Source of the DNA: Fulvimarina pelagi HTCC2506
GTDB taxonomy: Bacteria; Pseudomonadota; Alphaproteobacteria; Rhizobiales; Rhizobiaceae
Reading direction: 5' to 3'
Assembly: GCF_000153705.1 (NCBI RefSeq)
Contig: NZ_DS022272.1
Location: 937,839-1,001,838, forward strand
DNA length: 64,000 bases
The notes beneath the pieces were generated by a model. That model saw nothing but the letters and a program-made list of their open reading frames with translations, searched no databases and was not told the DNA's origin. The translations under genes and the position numbers were made by a program. Shown here piece after piece: positions 10,070 through 18,411 of the stretch; positions within the stretch are counted from its first letter, which is position 1, and every line of letters begins with the position of its first letter.

Positions 10070-10231
10070 TAGTCGTCATTTCCGGACCCCGACCCGAGGA
10101 TCCAGTCCGCTCGGCATTCAATATTGGAGCTTCGGCCTGCCGCATCGCCGGGCGCACACGCCGGGCGGAGATCGCCGTCATCGCGTGCGCCACCGCTGGA
10201 ACCTCGGGACGGAGCCCCAGGGTGACGGCTG
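10070..10231. repeat. Dispersed palindromic intergenic element, copy 1
   Basis: Two arms, 10070-10105 and 10197-10231, form a long imperfect inverted repeat (about 24 of 35 positions pair). The consensus resembles CCGTCAcCCTcGGg...CCCGAGGaTCCAG, a motif type I recall as scattered between genes in Rhizobiales. It lies in the gap between the binding-protein gene and the first permease gene, inside an otherwise tight operon, so its RNA could attenuate or stabilise the transcript. Confidence 0.6.
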
Positions 10232-10250
10232 CGATTGTTCTCGGTCGAAA

Positions 10251-11807
10251 TCAACCCTTGGACACGTCCTTCAGGATCAACAGGAAGCTCGGCTCAAGCG
10301 AGAAGTTCTGGACTTCGGCGCGGGTCACGGCGTTCTGCTTCCAGTTCGCGACGAAGGCCCAGGGCGCGTCGTCGTGAACGATCTGCTGCACCTGATTGTA
10401 GTACTCGGCGCGTTCGGCTTGATCGGTCGTCTGGCGCGCTTTGGTCAAAAGCTCGTCGACCTCAGGGTTGGAATAGTAGCCCGAGTTGAACCCCCCTTCG
10501 GACGGCAGCGCGTCGGACCGGAGCGCGAGGAAGGGCAGGGTGTCCGGGTCGTTTGTCATCCAGGCCATCTCGGCCATATCCGCTTTGCCCTCGAGTCCGG
10601 GATTCACGTTGGAGAGGAACGTGTTCCACTCATAGGTCTCGATGTTCGCGTTTAGGCCAACCTCGGCGAGATCGGCCTGGATCGCCGTCGCCATCGCCAC
10701 CGGATCGAGCATGCCCGAGCCGCCTTCGGCGACGTAGAAGGTAAGATCGGCGCCCTCGACGCCCGCTTCGGCGATCAGCTCCTTCGCCCTCTCCGGATTG
10801 TGCGGGTAAGGCTCGACCGAGCCATCATTCGCCCATTCGAAGGCTGGCGGGATCGGCCCCGCCGCAACCTCGGCCGTTCCCTGCAGCACGTTTTCGACGA
10901 TCGCCTGCTTGTCGATCGCGTAGTTCACTGCCTGCCGCACCTTCTTGTCGGCGAACGGCCCTTCTTTAGTGTTGAGGATCAGGAACCAGAGATGCGGCCC
11001 GGCCTCCTCGTAGACCTTGAAATTGGCGTCGTCATCGAAGGTCTGGAGGCTGTCCGGCGGAACCTCTACCATCATGTCGAGCCCGCCCGACAGCATTTCC
11101 GCGACTCGCGTATTTGCGTCTCCTACCGGTCTAAAGACAACGGCTTCGAGCTTCGGCGCGCCTTCCCAATGGTCGGCGAAGCCGCTGACGACGACGCGCT
11201 GATTGGCCTGCCACTCCTCAAACTTGAAGGCGCCCGTTCCGGTCGGATTGCGTCCGAAGTCGGCGCCGTGCTCCTCTACTGCGGCCGGTGAAACAATAAG
11301 GCCGGTGGGATAGGCGAGGTTTGAGAGAAACGGCGCGAAAGGTTCCTTCAGCTTGAACTCAACCGCCATCTCGTCGACGGCGGTGATCGTGTCGACAGAG
11401 GAGAAGAAGAAGGCGAGCGGGAAGGGACCGGTGTCGTGAAAGGGGTGATCGTCGTTCAGCATCCGCTCGAATGTGAATTTCACCGCCTCGGCGTTGAACG
11501 GTGTGCCGTCCTGAAAAGTGACGTCGTCGCGGAGATTGAAGGTGTAGGTGAGACCATCCTCGGAGATAGTCCAATCCGTCGCCAACGCGGGCTCTACCTC
11601 CAAAGTGCCCTTCCTGAAGCGAACGAGCCCGTCATAGACATTGACGAGAATGCGGAAGTCGTTCGTGGCCGTAACGGCCTGCGGATCGAGGGATTTCGGC
11701 TCGGCGATCTGGCCGACGAGAAGCACATTCGGATCCCCCTGTGCGCTCGCGGGTGCGCTCGCCATCAGTCCGAATGCCGCGATCGCGGCAGCCAGAATCC
11801 GTTTCAT
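10251..11807 (-). CDS. ABC transporter periplasmic substrate-binding protein, family 5
   Basis: This 518-residue binding protein has a clear Sec signal peptide (MKRILAAAIAAFGLMASAPASA, cleaved before QGDPN). The mature part has the SBP family 5 layout: AEPKSLDPQAVT near the N terminus, LTYTFNLRDDVTFQDGTPFNAEAVKFTFER and NPTGTGAFKFEEW. GAGAGGAG sits 5 bases before ATG 11807. In-frame sequence upstream to 11939 is open but lacks a better start. It is the first gene of the importer operon and delivers the ligand, likely a peptide or related compound, to the permease. Confidence 0.93.
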   Translation of the reverse strand: MKRILAAAIAAFGLMASAPASAQGDPNVLLVGQIAEPKSLDPQAVTATNDFRILVNVYDGLVRFRKGTLEVEPALATDWTISEDGLTYTFNLRDDVTFQDGTPFNAEAVKFTFERMLNDDHPFHDTGPFPLAFFFSSVDTITAVDEMAVEFKLKEPFAPFLSNLAYPTGLIVSPAAVEEHGADFGRNPTGTGAFKFEEWQANQRVVVSGFADHWEGAPKLEAVVFRPVGDANTRVAEMLSGGLDMMVEVPPDSLQTFDDDANFKVYEEAGPHLWFLILNTKEGPFADKKVRQAVNYAIDKQAIVENVLQGTAEVAAGPIPPAFEWANDGSVEPYPHNPERAKELIAEAGVEGADLTFYVAEGGSGMLDPVAMATAIQADLAEVGLNANIETYEWNTFLSNVNPGLEGKADMAEMAWMTNDPDTLPFLALRSDALPSEGGFNSGYYSNPEVDELLTKARQTTDQAERAEYYNQVQQIVHDDAPWAFVANWKQNAVTRAEVQNFSLEPSFLLILKDVSKG

Positions 11808-12174
11808 GGTCGCTCCTCTCAATTCACGCCGCTCAGTAGACAGGGTGAACTCTCCGACTGACAACCGGGCGATCGCTAAAACTTTTCCGTTTTGCGCCTG
11901 TGTCGATTGTCGGTCGGGATGAGGGCAGGGACGTGACATCCGCCTCGAATGCCTGGTCTTCTCATACTGCCGGAGTGATGTGAGCCACTCCGGACGCCAT
12001 CGCGCGGCGACCTTAACGATGTCGGATGTTTTTCCAGTCCACGGTCGAGTCTAACCGATTTTTATCTGGTCGCGAGCCGACCGATCTCTGGACCTCGCCG
12101 CCTTTGAGCGGCATGTAGGCGACCACTGCCGGTCAACGGCCCGCGACATTCAACCGCTTGGAGGAGAGCATTCC
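11808..12174. other. Divergent control region between ABC importer operon and aldolase gene
   Basis: This 367-base gap serves both the minus-strand importer operon and the plus-strand aldolase gene. It holds a perfect 8-bp inverted repeat at 11970-11993. GGTCGCGAGCCGACC around 12069 is a weaker palindrome, and GGAGGAGAG lies directly before the aldolase ATG. I see no RNA gene or credible small ORF in it. Confidence 0.5.
11970..11993. promoter_or_regulatory. Perfect 8-bp inverted repeat, possible operator
   Basis: CCGGAGTG and CACTCCGG flank an 8-base spacer. The site is 163 bases from the binding-protein start and 182 bases from the aldolase start. There is no T tract, so an operator for a dimeric regulator is more likely than a terminator. 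No regulator gene is adjacent. Confidence 0.4.
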
Positions 12175-13086
12175 ATGTTGAGAACGGATACCGTCCGCAA
12201 CATCCTGTCCTGGTACGAGGGCGAGACGCCCGGGCTAAAAGCCAATCTTTCGCGCCTTCTCATGCATGGACGGCTCGCCGGCACCGGCCGCCTCGTAATC
12301 CTTCCGGTCGACCAGGGCTTCGAGCACGGCCCCGCGCGCAGCTTCGCACCGAATCCGGTCGCATACGATCCTCACTATCTTTACGAACTCGCAATCGAAT
12401 CGAAGGTCTCCGGCTATGCCGCGCCGCTCGGACTGCTGGAACAGGGCGCCGACACCTTCGCCGGCGAGGTGCCGCTGATCCTCAAGCTGAACTCGGGCAA
12501 CTCTCTCGTTTCGGGCAACGACCAGGCGCTGACGGGCAAGGTGGAAGACGCCATGCGCCTCGGCTGCGTCGGCGTCGGCTTCACGATCTATCCGGGCTCG
12601 GAATCGTCCTACGAAATGCTCGAGGAATTGCGCGAGCTCAGCCTGCAGGCGAAGTCGCGCGGCCTGATGACCGTCGTTTGGTCCTATCCGCGCGGTGGCA
12701 AGGTGACGAAGGATGGAGAGACCGGCCTCGACATCATCGCCTATGCCGCGCACATGGCCGCCCTGATGGGCGCCACCATTATCAAGGTTAAGCTGCCGTC
12801 GGACCACATCGATCTCGATGCTGCGAAATCGACATACGAGAAGTATCCGCTCGAGACGAGCAATCCGGCCGAGCGGGTCAAGCACATCATGCAGTCGGCC
12901 TTCAACGGCAAGCGCCTAGTCGTCTTCTCAGGCGGCGGCCACAAGAACGAGACCGAGCTTCTGGACGAGGTTCGCGCGATCCGCAACGGTGGCGGCAACG
13001 GCTCGATCATCGGCCGCAACTCTTTCCAGCGCTCGAAGAGCGAGGCGATCAAGCTGCTCAACGACGTGATGGACGTCTACGCCTGA
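12175..13086 (+). CDS. fbaB: Class I fructose-bisphosphate aldolase (DhnA/FbaB family)
   Basis: This 303-residue protein belongs to the DeoC/FbaB (archaeal-type class I) aldolase family. VILPVDQGFEHGP (41-53), VSGYAAPLGLLEQGA, and the strand ATIIKVKLPSD with the likely Schiff-base lysine (Lys204 or Lys206) are visible, followed by the phosphate-binding FSGGG and IIGRNSFQR loops. It cleaves fructose-1,6-bisphosphate to DHAP and glyceraldehyde-3-phosphate in central metabolism. The strong site GGAGGAGAG precedes ATG 12175, and a terminator follows at 13119. It is a single-gene unit. Confidence 0.92.
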   Translation: MLRTDTVRNILSWYEGETPGLKANLSRLLMHGRLAGTGRLVILPVDQGFEHGPARSFAPNPVAYDPHYLYELAIESKVSGYAAPLGLLEQGADTFAGEVPLILKLNSGNSLVSGNDQALTGKVEDAMRLGCVGVGFTIYPGSESSYEMLEELRELSLQAKSRGLMTVVWSYPRGGKVTKDGETGLDIIAYAAHMAALMGATIIKVKLPSDHIDLDAAKSTYEKYPLETSNPAERVKHIMQSAFNGKRLVVFSGGGHKNETELLDEVRAIRNGGGNGSIIGRNSFQRSKSEAIKLLNDVMDVYA

Positions 13087-13118
13087 TCTTCCGAAACGAA
13101 ATCGGCGCAACGATCGAT

Positions 13119-13145
13119 GGTCGGCCTTCGGGCTGGCCGTTTTCT
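13119..13145 (+). terminator. Rho-independent terminator after fbaB
   Basis: GGTCGGCC and GGCTGGCC form an 8-bp stem (two G-U pairs) around a TTCG tetraloop, followed by GTTTTCT, 32 bases past the fbaB stop. Confidence 0.8.
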
Positions 13146-13228
13146 ATGACGACCCACAGCAGCAATTGGTCAACTGAAACCGCCGATCGATCCATGCTAA
13201 CCTGAACGCCGATCGAGGAGGAGCCGGT

Positions 13229-13603
13229 ATGGGTTTGATCGTAACAGTTTCGCGATTTGCCAAGATTGCTGTGATCTGTGCTGTCGGGCCGATCTCGCTT
13301 TCGCCGGCGGCCGAGTTACTGATGTTCGAGCAGGACGGCTGCCCTTATTGCGCGAAATTCGACGCCGAGATCGCCCCGGAGTATCCGCAGAGCGAGGCGG
13401 GGAAGATCGCCCCACTCAAGCGGGTCGACATCGCCGACGATCGCAGGGGCGGATACGAGGACATCGCGCCGGCGGTTTTCACGCCGACATTCGTGATGAT
13501 GAACGATGCAGGCGAGGAGGTGGGGCGCCTCAAAGGCTATCCCGGTCGCAGATACTTCTACAGCGAGATCGAACCGATGCTCGATAAGCTGAAGCCGAAA
13601 TAG
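13229..13603 (+). CDS. Periplasmic thioredoxin-fold protein (SoxW/SoxS-like)
   Basis: This 124-residue protein has an N-terminal hydrophobic stretch (IAVICAVGPISLSPAAE) that looks like a signal peptide or anchor. A thioredoxin fold with the active-site motif CPYC (Cys38-Cys41) follows in EQDGCPYCAKFDAEI, and the cis-Pro region is AVFTPTFVMM. Rhizobial homologues are often called SoxS-like or thioredoxin-family regulatory proteins. It probably handles thiol-disulfide exchange in the periplasm. It converges on a cytochrome c gene across a shared terminator, so a role in keeping c-type haem cysteines reduced is conceivable but not shown. Confidence 0.78.
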   Translation: MGLIVTVSRFAKIAVICAVGPISLSPAAELLMFEQDGCPYCAKFDAEIAPEYPQSEAGKIAPLKRVDIADDRRGGYEDIAPAVFTPTFVMMNDAGEEVGRLKGYPGRRYFYSEIEPMLDKLKPK

Positions 13604-13663
13604 AGAGAGATCGAGGACGAGTGCACCGATAGCGAAAGCATCGGCCTCGCCTAGCCGCATAGG

Positions 13664-13694
13664 AAAAGACGTGAGCTAGGAGCCCACGTCTTTA
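13664..13694. terminator. Bidirectional terminator between thioredoxin-like and cytochrome c genes
   Basis: AAAGACGTG and CACGTCTTT form a perfect 9-bp stem with an 11-base loop. A-rich and T-rich flanks let it act in both directions between the convergent genes. Confidence 0.75.
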
Positions 13695-13719
13695 GAAAGT
13701 CCAAAGATCGAGGAAGTAA

Positions 13720-14124
13720 TTACTGAGAGGTCGTACCGTCCTCATTGAAGGTCTTCAGGTATGCGATGACGTTCGCTAACTCATCTTCTTTCTTGAGGCC
13801 GGCGAATGCCATCTTCGTGCCCTGGACCGTGCCGCGCGGATCAGCGAGCCAAGTGCTCATCAGTTCGTCGTCCCACTGCTCTTTATCGGCCGCCCATTCG
13901 TTGAAATTGTTCGAATAGCTGTAACCCTCGATGCTCGCTGGAGCGCGATTCATGATCCCGTTCAGCTGCGGCCCGATGCCGTTCGCAGCGCCTTCGCCGA
14001 CCTTGTGGCAGGCCTGGCAACGCTTGAAGACCTGCTCACCGGCTTCGGCGTCCTGTGCCTTTGCCGGTGCGCCGAGCGCTAATGCAAGCCCAGCGCTTGC
14101 GGCGAAGAGAGTGAGATAACGCAT
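13720..14124 (-). CDS. Soluble cytochrome c (c2/c-550 class I)
   Basis: This 134-residue periplasmic electron carrier has a Sec signal peptide (MRYLTLFAASAGLALALGAPAKA), haem attachment CQACH (Cys36, Cys39, His40) and the distal ligand Met105 in GTKMAFAG. The layout matches the class I cytochrome c2/c-550 family, which shuttles electrons from the bc1 complex (petABC near 45-47.7 kb) to oxidases. GGGAGGAC precedes the ATG. A promoter candidate lies at 14168-14196. It converges with the thioredoxin-like gene. Confidence 0.93.
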   Translation of the reverse strand: MRYLTLFAASAGLALALGAPAKAQDAEAGEQVFKRCQACHKVGEGAANGIGPQLNGIMNRAPASIEGYSYSNNFNEWAADKEQWDDELMSTWLADPRGTVQGTKMAFAGLKKEDELANVIAYLKTFNEDGTTSQ

Positions 14125-14167
14125 ATTGTCCTCCCGATAGTGGTGGCTTGGTACCCGCCAAGGCCAG

Positions 14168-14196
14168 TCATATGTGAAAAAGCGGCCGCTTTACAA
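14168..14196 (-). promoter_or_regulatory. Candidate sigma-70 promoter for the cytochrome c gene
   Basis: On the minus strand TTGTAA and ATATGA are separated by 17 bases, about 45 bases before the start codon. This is a pattern match only. Confidence 0.35.
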
Positions 14197-14259
14197 TTGT
14201 TCCAGAGTAGAAATCAGGAAAAGCTGCCGAGGCTCATAATATTGCAACGCTTCTAGCCT

Positions 14260-15207
14260 TCAGAGAGGCGATAGGCCGAGATCGGCTCGGCGCGGCAAAT
14301 CGGCACCCTGCCGTGAACAGGTCACAGCGGCTGCCTTCATAGCGAAGCTGAGCATCGCGTGAAGGTCAGTTTCGGAGCACTCCGCGAGTCCGGTCCTCGA
14401 TAGACGGTGGTTTTCCATAAGCCAGACGATCAGCCCGGCCTGGAAGGTGTCACCGGCCCCGACGGTATCGACGACCGTGATTCGCTGGCTTTCCTCGAAC
14501 GCCCTGAGCCCCGAGCGTGAAGCTGCCTTCGCACCCTTTCCGCCAAGGGTGATGACGACCAGCTCAGGGCCAAGAGCCAGCCAGTCGGCCTGAACGTCCT
14601 CTATAGAACGGCCGGGATAGAGCAATTCGAGGTCTTCCTCGCTCGCCTTGACGAGCGTTGACTGGGCAACGAGCTGGGCGACCTTTGCGCGCCAGACCTC
14701 CACGTCGGGCTCGATCGAGAGCCGGATGTTCGGATCATAGGAGATGAACTTTTTGGCGCTCTCGCGTTTCGCGAGCGCGGACAGCGCCGAAGCGGTCGGC
14801 TCCGTGACGGTCGCATAGGAGGCGAGATGGATGCCGACGACGTCGTCGAGGGTTCTGGGGAGTTCGCTGGTTTCGATCGATCGGTCCGCTGTCCCTTCGA
14901 TGTAGAAGTCGTAGACCGCGGTGCCGGTCTCGTCGAGCGAGACGATGGCGAGCGTCGTGTGGCGCTCGGTCGGAATTGAGTAGCGTCGGTCGATCTTCTC
15001 CTGGTCCATGAACCGCGCAAGCCGTCTGCCAAAGACGTCGCTGGAAATTTTTGTAAAGAATCCGGTGGGGTGGCCGAGGCGCGCAATGCCGAGGGCGACA
15101 TTGAGTGGTGATCCACCCACACGTCCCGCCAGATCGATCGCGGCGACGTCATCGCCCTCTTTTTCGCCGAACAGGTCGAACAGCGCGTCGCCACAAGACA
15201 GATACAT
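14260..15207 (-). CDS. PfkB-family sugar kinase (fructokinase-like)
   Basis: This 315-residue ribokinase/PfkB kinase has the N-terminal GGSPLNVALGIARLG and the catalytic anion-hole motif DTVGAGDTFQAG with the base Asp near the C terminus. These enzymes phosphorylate sugars with ATP, and fructokinase is the nearest guess. Three ATGs lie close together (15246, 15216, 15207). GAAGGA is 8 bases before 15207, so I choose that start. It stands alone, with no sugar operon next to it. Confidence 0.85.
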   Translation of the reverse strand: MYLSCGDALFDLFGEKEGDDVAAIDLAGRVGGSPLNVALGIARLGHPTGFFTKISSDVFGRRLARFMDQEKIDRRYSIPTERHTTLAIVSLDETGTAVYDFYIEGTADRSIETSELPRTLDDVVGIHLASYATVTEPTASALSALAKRESAKKFISYDPNIRLSIEPDVEVWRAKVAQLVAQSTLVKASEEDLELLYPGRSIEDVQADWLALGPELVVITLGGKGAKAASRSGLRAFEESQRITVVDTVGAGDTFQAGLIVWLMENHRLSRTGLAECSETDLHAMLSFAMKAAAVTCSRQGADLPRRADLGLSPL

Positions 15208-15347
15208 CAAGCACATCCTTCCCCGGTTTGCGGCACCGTACCGCACCTCGGTCGATAGGACAGACGCAATGTCGAATAAAGGTGCGGTTGCCGAAACGCC
15301 AATTGTCGGACAGGCTCGCCCGATCGCTGAACAGGTCGATGCGATAC

Positions 15348-16088
15348 TCAGGTAAGCGAATACGTCCCGAACGCGGGTATCTTCACAGAGAGGTCGAATG
15401 GATCGATGCCGGCGACGAGACCAAAGAGGTTGATCTCGAAGCCAGCTTCCGGTCCGAGGACAAGCCCGGCATAGCCGAAGAGCGAGATCCGCAATTCAGA
15501 TCGCTCCGCATCGAAGGTGGCGAGCGATCCATCCGCTGGAAAGTCCCGTCCGACAGCCACTGGTGGAAGCATAGCCCGAAACGACGGCACATCGCGCAGT
15601 ACGGTAGCGACGAAGGTATTCGAGTTCGGACCGGGAAAGATTGTGTAGTCGCCTCGGTTGGAAAACCGGTACTCGCTGATCGCCGCGCGAAGCTTCGGAA
15701 TCAATTGGGACGCTTCCTCGCCATGCACCTCTGCCACGATGCGCGGCACATTGGAGTACCACCGTCCGTCCGCATCATAGGCGTTCTGGCGCACCGGATT
15801 GCCCCAACCGACGACGTCCCAGCGCTCGTAGCGGGATGCGCCGGCATCCTTCAAAACCAGCCAAGAGTGCTCGGACACCGCCCCCTTCAGTCCGCCCGTG
15901 CGCGCGGCCATGACGTAGACTGCGGGCTCGGGGCTCTCGCTCGCCACCGGCAGAACACGGGCCGAAGACCAGTCCGCCTCACGCCAAGATCGCGGATTGT
16001 CTCCCACCCACCAAAGTGCAGCCGACAGCGTAGACGGCAGTGCGAAGACAAGGAGAACGAGCACGAGCAGAGTTTTCAGGAATCTCAT
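15348..16088 (-). CDS. DUF3750 domain protein
   Basis: This 246-residue protein has an N-terminal membrane/signal segment (FLKTLLVLVLLVFALPSTLSAA) and then a DUF3750-like body: WREADWSSARVLP, PAVYVMAARTGGLKGAVSEHSW, YERWDVVGWG, and FPGPNSNTFVATVLRDVP. The PGPNSNTF motif is the most recognisable part of the family. The role is unknown, and the protein probably faces the periplasm. It is divergent from the asparaginase gene. Confidence 0.8.
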   Translation of the reverse strand: MRFLKTLLVLVLLVFALPSTLSAALWWVGDNPRSWREADWSSARVLPVASESPEPAVYVMAARTGGLKGAVSEHSWLVLKDAGASRYERWDVVGWGNPVRQNAYDADGRWYSNVPRIVAEVHGEEASQLIPKLRAAISEYRFSNRGDYTIFPGPNSNTFVATVLRDVPSFRAMLPPVAVGRDFPADGSLATFDAERSELRISLFGYAGLVLGPEAGFEINLFGLVAGIDPFDLSVKIPAFGTYSLT

Positions 16089-16292
16089 TGCGGCTTAAAT
16101 GGTGACGAATGCAAGCGGACCTGGTTCACAGACCCCTCAACGTAGAGATCGGCGGCATATCCGCTAGCTGCGGACTGAGTTGCAAATGCGACGCGCAAAC
16201 GGGTAACGCAGTGCGAGAAAGCGTCGAACAGCGCTTGCCTCTGTCGGATCTCGCATCGGCAGGTTCCATCTCTAGGAAAGACGAAAAGTCTC

Positions 16293-17297
16293 GTGACAAA
16301 CCCCGTTCTCGTCGAAGCCACACGTGGCAATTTTGCAGAATGCCTCTATCGCGGTGCTTTCGCAATTGTCGATGCAAACGGGCGTGTCGTCTCCAATCAG
16401 GGCGATATCGAACGCCCCATCTTCCCCCGCTCCGCTATAAAAGTTTTCCAGTCGATCCCACTCGTCGAGACAGGGGCGGCTGACCAGTTCGGCCTCAGCG
16501 ATGCAGACCTCTCGCTCGCTTGCGCCTCCCATTCCGGCGAATCGGGACATGCGGTCCGGGCTGAGGCAATGTTGGCGAGCGCCGGTCTCGACGACTCGCA
16601 TCTCGAATGCGGATGCCACTGGCCGCTCGATTTTCCGGTGGCGATTGATCTTGCCAAGACTGGGAAGAACCCGACCCCGCTCCACAACAACTGCTCGGGC
16701 AAGCACGCCGGGTTTCTCTGTACTGCCGTTCACGAGAAGGACGTGCTCAAGGGTTATGTAGGGTCCGACCATCCGGTGCAGGTGAGGGCCCGGCAGGTGA
16801 TCGAAGATCTCACCGCCACTCAGCTTGGAGCCGATGTCTGTGGGACCGACGGATGCTCGATACCAACTTATGCTGCGCCGTTGCGCGCCTTCGCCTACGG
16901 TTTCGCCAAGCTCGTCACCGGGAAAGATGTCGACGCTGATCGGGCGAGAGCGGGCCAGCGGCTGATCGCCGCCTGCATGGCGCATCCTTGGGAGATGTCC
17001 GGCACGAAGCGCGCCTGCCTTCGGCTCATGGAGGCCGCCCCTGGCCGCGTCTTCGCGAAAACAGGTGCCGACGGTGTCTATTGCGGCGTGATCCCCGAAC
17101 TCGGTCTCGGATTTGCGCTGAAGATTGACGATGGCGCGACCCGTGCCGCCGAAGCGCTTGCCGCCGCCGTGATAGCCCGAGCTTTGCGGGAAAGCGATCC
17201 GGCAATCGCCGAAACCTATGACCGTCTTTCGACGACAGTTCTTAAGAACTGGGAAAAGGTCGAGACCGGGATCGTCCGCCCGCTTCTGTCACAATGA
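16293..17297 (+). CDS. Asparaginase, Rhizobium etli type (PF06089)
   Basis: This 334-residue protein is of the zinc-containing asparaginase family first known from R. etli, unrelated to the E. coli enzymes. It has the SxxK pair in PRSAIK (Ser47, Lys50), the second motif HNNCSGKHAG with Cys134, Ser135 and Lys137, and Cys188 in TDGCS. Positions 134, 137 and 188 correspond to the described Cys-Lys-Cys metal site. It hydrolyses L-asparagine to aspartate and ammonia. The start is GTG 16293 with only a weak AGGAAAG upstream. HisN follows 69 bases downstream on the same strand. Confidence 0.92.
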   Translation: MTNPVLVEATRGNFAECLYRGAFAIVDANGRVVSNQGDIERPIFPRSAIKVFQSIPLVETGAADQFGLSDADLSLACASHSGESGHAVRAEAMLASAGLDDSHLECGCHWPLDFPVAIDLAKTGKNPTPLHNNCSGKHAGFLCTAVHEKDVLKGYVGSDHPVQVRARQVIEDLTATQLGADVCGTDGCSIPTYAAPLRAFAYGFAKLVTGKDVDADRARAGQRLIAACMAHPWEMSGTKRACLRLMEAAPGRVFAKTGADGVYCGVIPELGLGFALKIDDGATRAAEALAAAVIARALRESDPAIAETYDRLSTTVLKNWEKVETGIVRPLLSQ

Positions 17298-17366
17298 GAG
17301 GCTGCATTCTCGCGGTCTTCGTATTAGCTCTTCCGCCTCAGCATCGAAACAAGGACGCCCGGCCCA

Positions 17367-18143
17367 ATGACTGCCGTCTCCGATCGCGAATTTCTGCTGT
17401 CACTCGCCGATGCCGCCGATGAAGTGACGCTGCCGCTCTTTCGCCGCCAGATCGGCGTCGACAACAAGCTTGATGCCGATTTCGATCCGGTGACGGAGGC
17501 CGACCGTGGTGCCGAACGCGCCATTCGAGACCTGATCCGAAAGTCCTATCCAGAGGATGCAATACTCGGCGAGGAATACGGCGAGGACCGCGGTGGATCG
17601 CGCAAATGGGTGATTGATCCGATCGACGGAACGCGTCTCTTTATAACCGGCGTGCCGCTCTGGGGCACGCTGATCGGGCTAATGGAAAACGGCCGGGCGA
17701 CCGCCGGCATCATGTCCCAGCCATACACCGGCGAGCGTTTCCTTGCCGGTCCATGGGGTGCGGAGCATCTGCGACAAGGTATGGTGACGCCGCTGAAGAT
17801 AAGATCCACAAAGCGCATCGAGGACGCCATAATGTTTTCGACCACCCCACGGCATTTCGAGGGGGATGTTCGATCGCGATACGAGGCGCTCGAGGCAAAA
17901 ACCAAACTTACTCGCTTCGGCACGGACTGCTACGGTTTTTGCATGCTTGCCGCAGGCCATGCCGACCTCGTCGTGGAGCGCGATCTGAAGCCCTATGACA
18001 TTGTCGCGCTCATACCCATTATCGAGCAGGCCGGAGGTATCGTGTCCAACTGGAGCGGCGGGCGGATGGAAGACGGTGGAGATCTCATCGCTGCTGCGAC
18101 GCCGCAACTGCATGCGGCGGCGATGGAGATGCTGAACGGGTAG
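17367..18143 (+). CDS. hisN: Histidinol-phosphatase HisN (inositol-monophosphatase family)
   Basis: This 258-residue protein has the Mg-dependent phosphatase motifs DPVTEADRGAERA (40-52), GEE (68-70) and DPIDGTR (84-90), then GTDCYGFCMLAAG and the C-terminal YDIVALIPIIEQAGG. GTRLFITGVPLWGTLIGL after the DPIDGT motif is characteristic of the HisN subgroup, which dephosphorylates histidinol phosphate in histidine synthesis in many Rhizobiales. Inositol monophosphatase activity is the alternative. Two repeat arms separate it from convergent secA. Confidence 0.88.
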   Translation: MTAVSDREFLLSLADAADEVTLPLFRRQIGVDNKLDADFDPVTEADRGAERAIRDLIRKSYPEDAILGEEYGEDRGGSRKWVIDPIDGTRLFITGVPLWGTLIGLMENGRATAGIMSQPYTGERFLAGPWGAEHLRQGMVTPLKIRSTKRIEDAIMFSTTPRHFEGDVRSRYEALEAKTKLTRFGTDCYGFCMLAAGHADLVVERDLKPYDIVALIPIIEQAGGIVSNWSGGRMEDGGDLIAAATPQLHAAAMEMLNG

Positions 18144-18250
18144 CCGCGTTTAGCTGCGCCGGCGAATAGCGACCTGGGATTGCGTCGAGGCTTGGCGGCG
18201 GCGTCTTGGGTTGCTTGTGCCTTAAGGCAGTTCCAACCCATCCCCAAACT

Positions 18251-18393
18251 CCGTCACCCTCGGCCGTCAAGCCGAGAGTCCAGAAGCCAAAAATGCGAAC
18301 CGTGTTTATCGAGCCGCGGATCGCCGAGCACGTTCTACATGAAATAGGCCAACGGCACTCAGCATCCTTGGGAGGGCGTCCAAGGATGACGGT
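18251..18393. repeat. Dispersed palindromic intergenic element, copy 2
   Basis: The left arm (18251-18283) contains hairpin CTCGGC-cgtcaa-GCCGAG. The right arm (18361-18393) contains ATCCTTGG-gagggcgt-CCAAGGAT. The outer ends (CCGTCACCCT and AGGATGACGG) pair with each other. The design matches copy 1 at 10070. It sits between convergent hisN and secA and could terminate both. Confidence 0.65.
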
Positions 18394-18411
18394 CAGCCGC
18401 CGGAGTATGGC

